From an uncultured Prevotella sp. (GTDB lineage Bacteria; Bacteroidota; Bacteroidia; Bacteroidales; Bacteroidaceae), in the NCBI GenBank assembly GCA_944320105.1, contig CALUGA010000003.1:1-64000 (forward strand): DNA of 64,000 bases, read 5' to 3'. The notes beneath the pieces are model-generated. The model saw only the letters and a list, made by a program, of their open reading frames with translations, was not told the DNA's origin and did not search any database. Positions 50,927 to 59,124 of this stretch are shown piece by piece (the first letter of the stretch is position 1; each line of letters starts with the position of its first letter). The position numbers were made by a program, and so were the translations under genes.

Positions 50927-52240
50927 TCACTTTGCTTGCTTTGACTTATAATACATATACAGCATGTCAAACAAAGCATCTTCGTTGTCTTTATATATGC
51001 TACACAGCTCGTAGCTCATCCCTTTCAACAAGTTGTCGAGCCTACGCCTGGCACAATCGACACTACATATTGGGAAAAGTTTGCAATCAATACACTCTTT
51101 ATTGGATACGTGGCTACCTTTCAGTACATAATCTTCAAATATGTGCGGATTAGTGTATTTATGCTCGAAGATGTTGCCGACAACCTCACTTGCCTTGCCC
51201 ACATCTTCCCAACACTTATACAATTCACCATTCGGCCCAATTACATAGCCAGACATTCGCGTTGCTGTACAGCCCCGGCATTCCAAGTCGGGGTAACCTA
51301 CCGGATAGCCCTTGCGCATATACTCGTTCATGAGTTCTGCCGTTTCTTTGTGCATCAAGAATGGAGACCCGGGCTTGCCCATACTACAACCATGCAATAT
51401 GCCGGGGTATATGTGTAGGTTCTTCTTCCCGGGCATGGCGTCTTTCACACTGTCATAAACATCCATGAACTCATTGCAGTTATTCCTGTCGACATTGACC
51501 CTTATAGACATGTTTACCTCAGGAAACTCATTGGCAAACAGAAGTATGTTGCGCATTATCAAGTCGTAAGTTCCAGTTCCATCATGGCGCACCCGGCGTT
51601 TGTCGTGCGTTTGCTTGTTGCCATCCAATGTAATCTGAATATTGTTTAGCGGAACTTGCCTAAATACATTCCAATGGTCACTATCCAAAAATGTTCCGTT
51701 GGTGACCAAGCTATGGTTTATCAGCTTTATGTCACCCAAGGTGTCAATTTTAGACAGGAATCTCTCTATTACCTTTATTCCCAACAGCGGCTCACCTCCA
51801 TACCACATGAGTTGCAGCCACTTGGCTTTTGTGTGGCTTTTTATGAAGCCAAGCACTTTGTCGCAAGTTTCGTCAGACATCATTCCTCTGGGTTTACCCT
51901 CCTCGTAGCAATATGGACAAGCCAAGTTGCACCATATTGTCGGCAAAAGCGTCACTCCTACCGTATCGGCAGAAAATGCGCTGAGATAGTTTTTCAGCCT
52001 AATTTGGTTTGCCACGCTCTCGTCTTCCCGTTCTGTAGTTACAATGCCAAGGGAATGCAACATATTGACATTTTCCCTAATATCAACGTCGGCAACATCA
52101 CCCATGTCTTTAATGGCAATGGAGGCAAAAAAATCATACACGTTCTGGTTGACAGACCAAAAACTATTTCTTGCCGCATTATATATTAGATTTTCTCCTT
52201 CCCTCTGGAAAAGAAATGTGTATTTAGATTTTCTTATCAT
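50927..52240 (-). CDS. Radical SAM/SPASM peptide maturase
   Basis: Probably forms thioether or carbon crosslinks in the precursor encoded just upstream. The start MIRKSKYTFLFQREGENLIY and YNAARNSFWSVN resemble the short N-terminal recognition part of such enzymes. The radical SAM motif is CNLACPYC (Cys104, 108, 111), followed by the WYGGEPLLG motif and LVTNGTFLD. The C-terminal SPASM region has CRGC (about residues 319-322), LYKCWEDVG and CIDCKLFPICSVDC (about 384-397), which would hold two additional Fe-S clusters. Length 437. It is AT-rich relative to the genes around it, which suggests horizontal gain. No classical peptide-maturase subfamily could be assigned. Confidence 0.92.
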   Translation of the reverse strand: MIRKSKYTFLFQREGENLIYNAARNSFWSVNQNVYDFFASIAIKDMGDVADVDIRENVNMLHSLGIVTTEREDESVANQIRLKNYLSAFSADTVGVTLLPTIWCNLACPYCYEEGKPRGMMSDETCDKVLGFIKSHTKAKWLQLMWYGGEPLLGIKVIERFLSKIDTLGDIKLINHSLVTNGTFLDSDHWNVFRQVPLNNIQITLDGNKQTHDKRRVRHDGTGTYDLIMRNILLFANEFPEVNMSIRVNVDRNNCNEFMDVYDSVKDAMPGKKNLHIYPGILHGCSMGKPGSPFLMHKETAELMNEYMRKGYPVGYPDLECRGCTATRMSGYVIGPNGELYKCWEDVGKASEVVGNIFEHKYTNPHIFEDYVLKGSHVSNKECIDCKLFPICSVDCARRRLDNLLKGMSYELCSIYKDNEDALFDMLYMYYKSKQAK

Positions 52241-52313
52241 AGCCAGATTTTTAAGTTATATGAAACCGAAATGTAGTACTTATACCACAAATCAAGGCTG
52301 AAGACTCTCTAAA

Positions 52314-52350
52314 GATTCATACTGCAAACTTTACATTCACAGTATGAATC
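52314..52350 (-). promoter_or_regulatory. Perfect 11-bp hairpin between precursor and maturase genes
   Basis: GATTCATACTG (52314) and CAGTATGAATC (52340-52350) are exact inverted copies around a 15-base loop. On the minus strand it lies 56 bases after the precursor stop and 74 bases before the maturase ATG. It has no T-run, so it could be a partial terminator or RNA-stability element that allows more precursor than enzyme mRNA. Confidence 0.6.
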
Positions 52351-52405
52351 ATAATCACGCAATATGCGTTAAGCATCATCTAATGATACGCAGACAGCAG
52401 CACCA

Positions 52406-52564
52406 TTAGAACTTAAACTTGCAAGTGCATCCCAGTTCTGGGCAAACAACCTGAGGCGAGCATCCCATCTCCCCTGAAGTTCCACCCATGACCATAGACA
52501 TGAGATTGTCACTGAGCCTATCGTTCTCAACGATGGCATCAATCTTGAACAGATTCTTGTTCAT
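52406..52564 (-). CDS. RiPP precursor peptide with double-glycine leader (52 aa)
   Basis: A small gene directly upstream of the maturase. The leader (residues 1-28) starts MNKNLFKIDAIVENDRLSDN and ends MVMGG; relative to the Gly-Gly (27-28), Leu17, Met22 and Val25 occupy the -12, -7 and -4 hydrophobic positions typical of C39 substrates. The 24-residue core (residues 29-52) is TSGEMGCSPQVV followed by CPELGCTCKFKF, with four cysteines at 35, 41, 46 and 48. Leader type, Cys-rich core, adjacent maturase and a C39 exporter in the same run all agree. It resembles the GG-leader rSAM-modified natural-product precursors of Bacteroidales in type. Which residues are crosslinked cannot be seen. Confidence 0.82.
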   Translation of the reverse strand: MNKNLFKIDAIVENDRLSDNLMSMVMGGTSGEMGCSPQVVCPELGCTCKFKF

Positions 52565-52645
52565 AACTCTTGATTTAAAATGTTAAACATAAATGATTAA
52601 TTCCTTTTTGTCAGTTTGGTCTGATTTTCATACTACACAAGCCAC

Positions 52646-53020
52646 TCACTCTATCTGTACAGAATCGGCTAAGCATGGCACACCTTCCGTCTCAACGACC
52701 ACAGTGCATTGGGCGGCATCAGTCCCGGCAAAGGTATATCCTATGACAGTGTTCTTGTTTGCCGTCTCCTTGTCATCTACAACGAGCTTGCCCTCCTTGA
52801 ATATCTTCACGCGAACATCGTCGGACTGATGGTTGAAAGCAATGGTAATGGTGCGGCTGCCGCTTTCGTGGAACACCTCCACTGGGTTAGAACCAACATT
52901 CCAATTTGGCTTGAAACCAATATCCTTTGTCTTTGTCACCTCATCACTTGCCTGCATAGGTGAGCAAAAGAATTGCACCAATAGCAGTGCTGCAATAATA
53001 AAAATTACGTTTCGTGTCAT
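52646..53020 (-). CDS. Small exported beta-sandwich-like protein (124 aa)
   Basis: MTRNVIFIIAALLLVQFFCS is a Sec signal. The mature part has alternating strands (SGSRTITIAFNHQSDDVRVK, GKLVVDDKETANKNTVIGYT) and two cysteines (AAQCTVVVETEGVPC) that may form a disulfide. It is not recognised; the general shape resembles DUF3244-type small domains, such as the gene at 37647 near the other TPR regulator. It is the first gene of the minus-strand unit, 81 bases before the precursor, and has an excellent promoter. It might bind or present the peptide in the periplasm; that is a guess. Confidence 0.68.
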   Translation of the reverse strand: MTRNVIFIIAALLLVQFFCSPMQASDEVTKTKDIGFKPNWNVGSNPVEVFHESGSRTITIAFNHQSDDVRVKIFKEGKLVVDDKETANKNTVIGYTFAGTDAAQCTVVVETEGVPCLADSVQIE

Positions 53021-53045
53021 AATATATTCAATTGATTCTTGCAGG

Positions 53046-53077
53046 CAAATTTATGGTTTATAATCAAATGCTCCAAA
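53046..53077 (-). promoter_or_regulatory. Promoter (TTTG-N20-TAAATTTG) of the RiPP unit
   Basis: TAAATTTG at 53046-53053 and TTTG at 53074-53077 (minus strand) are exactly 20 bases apart. The first gene starts 26 bases after the -7 box. Confidence 0.78.
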
Positions 53078-53203
53078 AGTTTTGATGGAAAATAAAATTC
53101 AACTGTGAACTTTTAAAAAAGTAGAAATCCCCATAAACAAAGGGTTTTCTATGGTTTTCATGGCAAAAACGCCCTTAAAACTTTCACACTCATCATAGAG
53201 GCA

Positions 53204-53235
53204 TTTGGCCATTCCGCATGAATTTCATACTTTTG
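53204..53235 (+). promoter_or_regulatory. Promoter (TTTG-N20-TACTTTTG) of the TPR regulator
   Basis: TTTG at 53204-53207 and TACTTTTG at 53228-53235 are 20 bases apart, and the regulator begins 19 bases later. With the minus-strand promoter this makes a back-to-back regulatory spacer of about 230 bases. Confidence 0.78.
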
Positions 53236-53253
53236 CAGAAGTTAATCTAAGTC

Positions 53254-54921
53254 ATGACAGATATGAACAAAAAGACCAAAGGCACAACCCTATGGCATAA
53301 AAAATATTTCTTGGCGGCAATTGCTACCATTGTTGTCGTTTGCACTGCATTGAGTATACACCGACAGGATGAGCAGATCCATGCCGACACAGCCCTAATA
53401 GACACCTTATTAACACACGGCAAGACCGATTCGGCATATCAATCATTGAGAAAACTGAGAAAATGGGAAATACAAAGTAAAAGCGAGCTGGCATATTACA
53501 ACTTGCTTCAGGCAGAAATAATGTTCAGGAAGAACATAGCTCCGCCAGAATACGCTGGCATAAACCAAAGCATTGAATTTTATGGGAAGGCAAAAGATTA
53601 CAGCAAACTCGCAAGGGCGTATTACGTAAAAGGGCGAATTGCGGACTTGAACGGCAACATAAAAGAATGCGTAAGGTGCATGACCATGGCAGAAAGCGCG
53701 GCCTCTAATACAAACGACAACACGCTTAAATGCAGGATATACATAACGATCACCTCTACTTGCATAAATGGCGGGGAACGGCACCTCGCACTTGAAAACG
53801 GGAGGAAAGCCATATACTTTGGCGAGAAATCGGGGAACAAGGAACTGCTCACGTACTGCTATAGCAACTTTGCAGCAATATATGCCAGATTCGGGAATCA
53901 AGACAGTGCCATATTCTACACTGAGAAATATATTCCACTAATAAGATATTTACCAGACAGCAGCAAGATGTTTGCGCTGACCAATATCGGGGCCGCCTAC
54001 GAGTTCCGCGACCCAGCCAAGGCGAAGAAATATGCAAGGAAAGCGCTGGAGATAAGGCCGTATGCCAACGCATACCACTTGCTCGGAGCCATAGCATACA
54101 GGGAGGGGCGCACAGAAGCGGCCAAGGGGCTGCTGAAGCGTGGCATAAAGGCGAGCACTGAACTCATGCGTACCATAAGCATGACGGAAGACTTGGCCGA
54201 ATACGAACAGAAGGAAGGCAACAGCGGCGAAGCGGCACGACTCTTGAAAATGGCAACAACCATGCGCGACAGCCTTGCGCGGAAGAACACGGCTGACAGC
54301 ATAGCAGGGGTGATGGCGGCGCACGAGCTGCTGCAAGCAGAGCGCGATGCCGAGGCAGAGCGCGGCAACTGGATGGCCATAGTGGCTGTACTGGCCTCTG
54401 TTGCCGTGGCGGCTGCCTTGGCAGCAGTAATATACCTTAAGCGAACAAGGCAGTACTTGCGGCAGGCGAAAGTGCGTGTGGAGAAGAGCGAAAGGCAGCT
54501 GAATGCACTTAAGGAGAAACTCGCAGCAATAAAGGCCACAAGCAAGAAAGAGGCCGATGCGCACAGAAAGGCGTTGGCAAAGATGGAGGCTGAGCACAAC
54601 AAGGCCGTGGAGGCACTGAACAAGGCCATGGAGGAAACAATGGCCAACGGCCACCTCCTGCACGGAATAGTGGAGCGGGGCGAGAGCATAGCGCAATGGA
54701 AGAAAAAAGAGATGGCTTGGTTCACGGAATACTACATGACCGTAAACAAGGAGTTCGCCCATGCGGTTGAAACCGAATACAAAGGGCTTACTTACCGGCA
54801 AAAGGTGTTCCTCATTCTGGAAGACATGGGGAAATCGGCAGAACAAACAATGGATACGATGGGCATAAGCCAAGACAACTACCGCAAGATGCGCTCGGTG
54901 ATCAACACCAAGAGAGTTTAA
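53254..54921 (+). CDS. Full-length membrane TPR regulator with cytoplasmic HTH-like domain (555 aa)
   Basis: Start ATG 53254 (or 53263) leads to an N-terminal membrane segment (FLAAIATIVVVCTALSIH). A periplasmic part of about 330 residues has TPR helices, for example YAGINQSIEFYGKAKDYSKL, LALENGRKAIYFGEKSGNKE, AKKYARKALEIRPYANAYHL. A second membrane segment (MAIVAVLASVAVAAALAAVI, about 374-394) is followed by a basic coiled coil (EKSERQLNALKEKLAAIKAT) and a C-terminal domain with YRQKVFLILEDMGKSAEQTM and DTMGISQDNYRKMRSVI, an HTH-like pattern. The type resembles Bacteroidetes TPR membrane regulators. It diverges from the RiPP unit, so it likely controls it by sensing a periplasmic signal. Confidence 0.82.
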   Translation: MTDMNKKTKGTTLWHKKYFLAAIATIVVVCTALSIHRQDEQIHADTALIDTLLTHGKTDSAYQSLRKLRKWEIQSKSELAYYNLLQAEIMFRKNIAPPEYAGINQSIEFYGKAKDYSKLARAYYVKGRIADLNGNIKECVRCMTMAESAASNTNDNTLKCRIYITITSTCINGGERHLALENGRKAIYFGEKSGNKELLTYCYSNFAAIYARFGNQDSAIFYTEKYIPLIRYLPDSSKMFALTNIGAAYEFRDPAKAKKYARKALEIRPYANAYHLLGAIAYREGRTEAAKGLLKRGIKASTELMRTISMTEDLAEYEQKEGNSGEAARLLKMATTMRDSLARKNTADSIAGVMAAHELLQAERDAEAERGNWMAIVAVLASVAVAAALAAVIYLKRTRQYLRQAKVRVEKSERQLNALKEKLAAIKATSKKEADAHRKALAKMEAEHNKAVEALNKAMEETMANGHLLHGIVERGESIAQWKKKEMAWFTEYYMTVNKEFAHAVETEYKGLTYRQKVFLILEDMGKSAEQTMDTMGISQDNYRKMRSVINTKRV

Positions 54922-55371
54922 CCCGAATCGGTCGTTAGACTTTAGTCGGATTTCGTGCTGCTGTCAGGCAGGTTGATTTTCGGTTTTGTATAAGGCACAG
55001 TGGTAGAGACGCGGCGCACCGCGTCTCTATTGGCAAGATGCCGCCATAATGATGTCAACGCTTGGAAAGCCAATAACAGCCCACAAAACAAGTGATAGGC
55101 GGCCTAATGCGATTTGGGGTCAAGGCATTGCCCCTCCGAGACGCAAAATCTTGCGTCTCTACAAGTGGCAGACAGCAGGGGTGAGGCTTGCGTTTCTTGT
55201 AGGTCAAACGAAAATACCCATCCCGAACCCGCGTAATTCGTGGCAAGGATTTTTTGTGCTACCTTTTCACCTCACCGGGTCGCAGACCCGGCCACAGAAG
55301 GCGGCGGGTTGCAAACCCACCGCAACGTGGGAGTTTACGTGGAGATGCACTCGTAAATCCCATGAGTCTCA
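54922..55371. repeat. Gene-free spacer with GAGACGC palindromes
   Basis: AGAGACGCGG-CGCA-CCGCGTCTCT at 55005-55028 and GAGACGCAA-AATC-TTGCGTCTC at 55138-55159 are short perfect palindromes with the same 'GAGACGC' arm. A GGCGGGTTGCAAACCCACC palindrome lies near 55290. No gene. Confidence 0.7.
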
Positions 55372-55481
55372 CACGTATCTTCAATGTGACTTCCACGCAT
55401 CTTCAACTTGCCTCACACGCATCTTCAATGTGCCTTCCGCGTATCTTCAATGTACCTCCCACGTATCTTCAACGTACCACC
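55372..55481. repeat. 22-bp tandem array, five units
   Basis: Five units of CACGTATCTTCAATGT plus a variable CCTTC-type end, each exactly 22 bases, run from 55372 to 55481. A sixth partial unit follows. Confidence 0.9.
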
Positions 55482-55501
55482 CAACGTATCTCCCACGTTC
55501 A

Positions 55502-55548
55502 GGCGGGTTTGCAACCCGCCTGCATCCTGTTGCGGGTTTGCAACCCGC
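55502..55548. repeat. Two GCGGGTTTGCAACCCGC hairpins
   Basis: GGCGGGTTTGCAACCCGCC (55502-55520) and GCGGGTTTGCAACCCGC (55532-55548) are near-identical hairpins 12 bases apart, directly after the 22-bp array. Confidence 0.8.
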
Positions 55549-55600
55549 ATTATACACGTATTCCCCACTCCATGCAAAAAAGAAAAGACAAAACAAAAAA

Positions 55601-55631
55601 GCGCCGCCGGGCAACGGTTGCCCGGCGGCGC
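55601..55631 (-). terminator. Terminator of the ribosomal operon
   Basis: GCGCCGCCGGGCAAC and GTTGCCCGGCGGCGC pair perfectly; on the minus strand it is followed by a TTTTTTG run. It lies 36 bases after the rplQ stop. Confidence 0.92.
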
Positions 55632-55666
55632 TCATAAAAGTATCAATTATCTTTCTTTTCAGAGCA

Positions 55667-56215
55667 TCATTCAGCCTTGGGAGCCTCTTCCTTGGCAGGA
55701 GCCTCGGCGGCTGCCTCAGCCTGTGCAGGCTCGGCAGCGGGTGCCTCTGTTGCCTCGGCGGTCTCGGCAGCTGCCTCTGCGGCAGGAGCCTCGGCCTTGG
55801 CAGAGCGGCGCGAGCGGCGGGTGGCCTTCTTCTTGGCACCGGTCTTAGCCATGTTCTCGTCGAAGTCTACAAGCTCGATGAAGCACAACTCTGCTCCATC
55901 ACCCTTGCGGAATCCCAGCTTGATGATGCGGGTGTAGCCACCGGGACGGTCGCCCACCTTGGCAGCCACTGTGCCGAAGAGTTCCTTCAGGGCCTCCTTG
56001 TTCTGTAGGTAGCTGAACACCACGCGGCGCGAGTGGGTTGAATCGTCCTTGCAGCGGGTGATGAGGGGCTCAGCATACTTCTTGAGAGCCTTTGCCTTGG
56101 CGAGAGTCGTAGTGATTCTTTTGTGCATGATCAGCGATATTGTCATGTTGGCAAGCATGGCAGCGCGATGGTCTGCAGTACGACTCAGATGGTTGAATTT
56201 CTTGTTATGTCTCAT
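55667..56215 (-). CDS. rplQ: 50S ribosomal protein L17
   Basis: The core (residues 1-125) has [40 protein letters not shown] and [21 protein letters not shown] Glu/Ala/Lys-rich tail of about 50 residues follows ([20 protein letters not shown]), a low-complexity extension seen in L17 of Bacteroidetes. It is the last gene of the operon, after rpoA. Confidence 0.97.
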   Translation of the reverse strand: MRHNKKFNHLSRTADHRAAMLANMTISLIMHKRITTTLAKAKALKKYAEPLITRCKDDSTHSRRVVFSYLQNKEALKELFGTVAAKVGDRPGGYTRIIKLGFRKGDGAELCFIELVDFDENMAKTGAKKKATRRSRRSAKAEAPAAEAAAETAEATEAPAAEPAQAEAAAEAPAKEEAPKAE

Positions 56216-56280
56216 TTTGTTTCTTTACTTTTCAAGAGGCGGGGCGCAGGCACACCGTGAAAGCACGCCTGCGATGCCCG

Positions 56281-57273
56281 TCATTCCTTGTCTAATTTAT
56301 ACTTGGAAATATCGGTTCCAAACGACAGATTCAGACTCTCGAGCAAATCATCAAGCTCGGTGAGCGATTTCTTGCCGAAGTTGCGGAACTTGAGGAGGTC
56401 GGTCTTGTTGTACTGAACAAGGTCGCCAAGCGTCTCCACGTCGGCTGCCTTGAGGCAGTTGAGGGCGCGCACGCTGAGGTTCATGTCAACGAGGCGCGTC
56501 TTGAGCAGCTGGCGCATGTGCAGCACTTCCTCATCAAACTCCTGGTTGCCGTCAACGTCGGTGTTCTCGAGCGTTATCTTCTCGTCGGAGAAGAGCATGA
56601 AGTGATAGATGAGGATCTTGGCTGCCTCCTTGAGCGCATCCTTCGGGTGAATGGAACCATCCGTCGAAACTTCAAGCACCAGCTTGTCGTAGTCGGTCTT
56701 CTGCTCGACACGGTACGGCTCTACTGAATACTTTACGTTGCGGATAGGAGTGTAAATAGAATCGATTGGAATTACGTTCACATCGGTGCAGAACTCCCGG
56801 TTCTCGTCGGCGGGCACATATCCGCGGCCTTTGTTTATGGTAAGGTCAATCTGCATTGAAGCCTTTGAGTCTAAATGACAAATCACCAAATCTGGGTTTA
56901 ACACTTCAAATCCAGTAAGATACTTGCCTATGTCGCCAGCCTTGAACTCGGTGGCGTTCTCAACCGTGATGCTTACTTTTTCGTTCTCGAATTCTTCTAC
57001 TACTTGCTTGAACCTCACTTGCTTGAGGTTCAGGATAATGTTGGTCACGTCTTCCTTTACACCGGGAACTGACGAGAACTCGTGCTCCACACCCGCTATG
57101 CGGACTGTGTTGACAGCATAGCCCTCAAGCGATGAAAGAAGAATGCGGCGCAGGGCGTTACCAATGGTGACGCCGAAGCCAGGCTCCAAAGGACGGAACT
57201 CGAACTTGCCGAATTTGTCCGTGGCCTCCAGCATTACGACTTTATCGGGTTTTTGAAATGCTAATATCGCCAT
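56281..57273 (-). CDS. rpoA: RNA polymerase alpha subunit
   Basis: Assembles RNA polymerase and contacts promoters and regulators. The N-terminal domain has [20 protein letters not shown] and [20 protein letters not shown]. The C-terminal domain (about residues 255-330) has [20 protein letters not shown] and [20 protein letters not shown]. The length of 330 is normal for Bacteroidetes. It lies between rpsD (12-base gap) and rplQ. Confidence 0.98.
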   Translation of the reverse strand: MAILAFQKPDKVVMLEATDKFGKFEFRPLEPGFGVTIGNALRRILLSSLEGYAVNTVRIAGVEHEFSSVPGVKEDVTNIILNLKQVRFKQVVEEFENEKVSITVENATEFKAGDIGKYLTGFEVLNPDLVICHLDSKASMQIDLTINKGRGYVPADENREFCTDVNVIPIDSIYTPIRNVKYSVEPYRVEQKTDYDKLVLEVSTDGSIHPKDALKEAAKILIYHFMLFSDEKITLENTDVDGNQEFDEEVLHMRQLLKTRLVDMNLSVRALNCLKAADVETLGDLVQYNKTDLLKFRNFGKKSLTELDDLLESLNLSFGTDISKYKLDKE

Positions 57274-57285
57274 TAATTCAATGAT

Positions 57286-57891
57286 TTATTTAGAGTACAA
57301 CTCAACGATTAACTGCTCCTTAATGTTCTCTGGGATGTCAGCACGGTCGGGCTTGTGAAGATACTTGCCCCCCTTGATGTTCTCATCCCACTCGAGCCAG
57401 GGGTACTTGCTGTGATTGAAACCGGCAAGGGCAGCCTCGATAACCTCGAGCGACTTCGACTTCTCGCGCACAGCCACAATCTGGCCGGGCTTAACGGAAT
57501 AAGAAGGTATGTTGACTACCTCACCATCGACGGTGATGTGCTTGTGGCCCACGAGCTGGCGGGCGGCGGCACGGGTAGGAGCAATGCCGAGGCGGAACAC
57601 AATATTGTCGAGGCGGCTCTCAAGGTTCTGCAGCAGCACCTCACCGGTGATGCCCTCAGCACGGGCAGCCTTCTCGAACATATTGCGGAACTGGCGCTCA
57701 AGCACTCCGTAGGTATACTTGGCTTTCTGCTTCTCTGCCAGCATGACACCGTACTCGGAAGTCTTCCTGCGACGGTTGTTGCCATGCTGTCCAGGAGGGA
57801 AGTTTCTCCTAGACAAAACTTTGTCTGCGCCGAAGATGGGCTCTCCAAAACGACGCGCAATCCTTGATTTCGGTCCTATGTATCTTGCCAT
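57286..57891 (-). CDS. rpsD: 30S ribosomal protein S4
   Basis: Primary 16S-binding protein. [20 protein letters not shown] and [20 protein letters not shown] are the N-terminal part, and the S4 RNA-binding domain is seen in [20 protein letters not shown]. Length 201. It lies between rpsK and rpoA on the minus strand. Confidence 0.98.
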   Translation of the reverse strand: MARYIGPKSRIARRFGEPIFGADKVLSRRNFPPGQHGNNRRRKTSEYGVMLAEKQKAKYTYGVLERQFRNMFEKAARAEGITGEVLLQNLESRLDNIVFRLGIAPTRAAARQLVGHKHITVDGEVVNIPSYSVKPGQIVAVREKSKSLEVIEAALAGFNHSKYPWLEWDENIKGGKYLHKPDRADIPENIKEQLIVELYSK

Positions 57892-57928
57892 AATATGTTA
57901 TGCTAAAATGTTGTGATATGCTCGTTGA

Positions 57929-58318
57929 CTATACTCTTCTTCTCTTCGGGGGGCGGCAGCCATTGTGGGGCAGCGGAGTAACATCCACAATCTCCGTAAC
58001 CTCGATGCCTGCGCCATGCACGGCACGGATGGCCGACTCACGGCCGTTGCCCGGTCCCTTGACGTAAGCCTTAACCTTACGCAGGCCAAGGTCGTAGGCA
58101 ACCTTTGCGCAATCCTCTGCGGCCATCTGGGCTGCATAGGGAGTGTTCTTCTTTGAACCGCGGAAGCCCATCTTGCCGGCCGAAGACCAAGAGATTACCT
58201 GGCCCTCGCTGTTGGCCAAAGACACGATGATGTTGTTGAACGAGCTATGTACGTGAAGCTGACCCATTGCGTCAACCTTTACGTTCCTTTTCTTTGAAGC
58301 GACTGTTTTCTTTGCCAT
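57929..58318 (-). CDS. rpsK: 30S ribosomal protein S11
   Basis: Contains [20 protein letters not shown] and [20 protein letters not shown], ending in [18 protein letters not shown], the invariant S11 C-terminus. 129 residues. Thirty bases after rpsM. Confidence 0.98.
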   Translation of the reverse strand: MAKKTVASKKRNVKVDAMGQLHVHSSFNNIIVSLANSEGQVISWSSAGKMGFRGSKKNTPYAAQMAAEDCAKVAYDLGLRKVKAYVKGPGNGRESAIRAVHGAGIEVTEIVDVTPLPHNGCRPPKRRRV

Positions 58319-58348
58319 AATTCCTAATTTCTAAATCAAAAATCCTAA

Positions 58349-58729
58349 TTACTTAGTGGCCTTCTTCTTGTTTGCAACAGTCTTCTTCTTTCCCTTGCGG
58401 GTACGAGCATTATTCTTTGTGCTCTGACCGCGGACAGGAAGACCGAGACGGTGACGGATTCCCCTGTAGCAACCAATGTCCATGAGGCGCTTGATGTTCA
58501 ACTGGATCTCCGAACGGAGGTCACCTTCTACCTTGTATTCAGCGCCGATGATTTCACGGATCTTGGCAGCCTGGTCGTCAGTCCACTCGCTGACCTTCAG
58601 GTCGCGGCTAACGCCTGCCTTATCCAATATCTTTGCTGAACTACTTCGACCTATACCGTAGATATAGGTCAATGCGATTTCGCCACGCTTGTCCTGGGGC
58701 AAATCTACTCCAACAATTCTTATTGCCAT
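58349..58729 (-). CDS. rpsM: 30S ribosomal protein S13
   Basis: [20 protein letters not shown] and [20 protein letters not shown] are typical, with [20 protein letters not shown] near the end and a basic tail. 126 residues. It lies between rpmJ and rpsK. Confidence 0.98.
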   Translation of the reverse strand: MAIRIVGVDLPQDKRGEIALTYIYGIGRSSSAKILDKAGVSRDLKVSEWTDDQAAKIREIIGAEYKVEGDLRSEIQLNIKRLMDIGCYRGIRHRLGLPVRGQSTKNNARTRKGKKKTVANKKKATK

Positions 58730-58773
58730 TTGTTAATTGATAAATAAAAAAGATAAATGTTTGATTGTCTTGA

Positions 58774-58890
58774 TCAACCCTGACGCATCTTGTACTTAGG
58801 GTTCTTCTTGTTGATAACGAACAGGCGACCCTTGCGACGCACAATCTTGCAGTCGGGGGTGCGCTTCTTCAATGATGCTCTTGTCTTCAT
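58774..58890 (-). CDS. rpmJ: 50S ribosomal protein L36
   Basis: A 38-residue protein: [20 protein letters not shown] and then [19 protein letters not shown]. This is the one-cysteine form that has lost most of the zinc ligands, usual for Bacteroidetes. It sits between infA and rpsM, as in other spc/alpha operons. Confidence 0.95.
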   Translation of the reverse strand: MKTRASLKKRTPDCKIVRRKGRLFVINKKNPKYKMRQG

Positions 58891-58904
58891 ATTATGCCTA
58901 ATGA

Positions 58905-59123
58905 TTATTTGTATCTGAACACTATCCTGCCCTTGGTGAGGTCGTAGGGGCTCATCTCAACCTTCACCTTGTCGCCGGGCAGTATCTTGATGTAGTGCAT
59001 ACGCATCTTGCCCGATATGTGGGCGATGATCTGAACGCCATTCTCCAGCTCAACGCGGAACATGGCATTCGACAGCGACTCAAGAATCGTTCCGTCTTGC
59101 TCTATTGCGGATTGTTTTGCCAT
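58905..59123 (-). CDS. infA: Translation initiation factor IF-1
   Basis: A 72-residue OB-fold protein: [40 protein letters not shown] and [20 protein letters not shown]. The map stop overlaps or nearly touches its start. Standard position between map and rpmJ. Confidence 0.98.
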   Translation of the reverse strand: MAKQSAIEQDGTILESLSNAMFRVELENGVQIIAHISGKMRMHYIKILPGDKVKVEMSPYDLTKGRIVFRYK

Positions 59124-59124
59124 A

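Noticed and set aside
55372..55481. Possible CRISPR array with 22-bp repeats
   Set aside because: The 22-base units are contiguous with no unique spacers.
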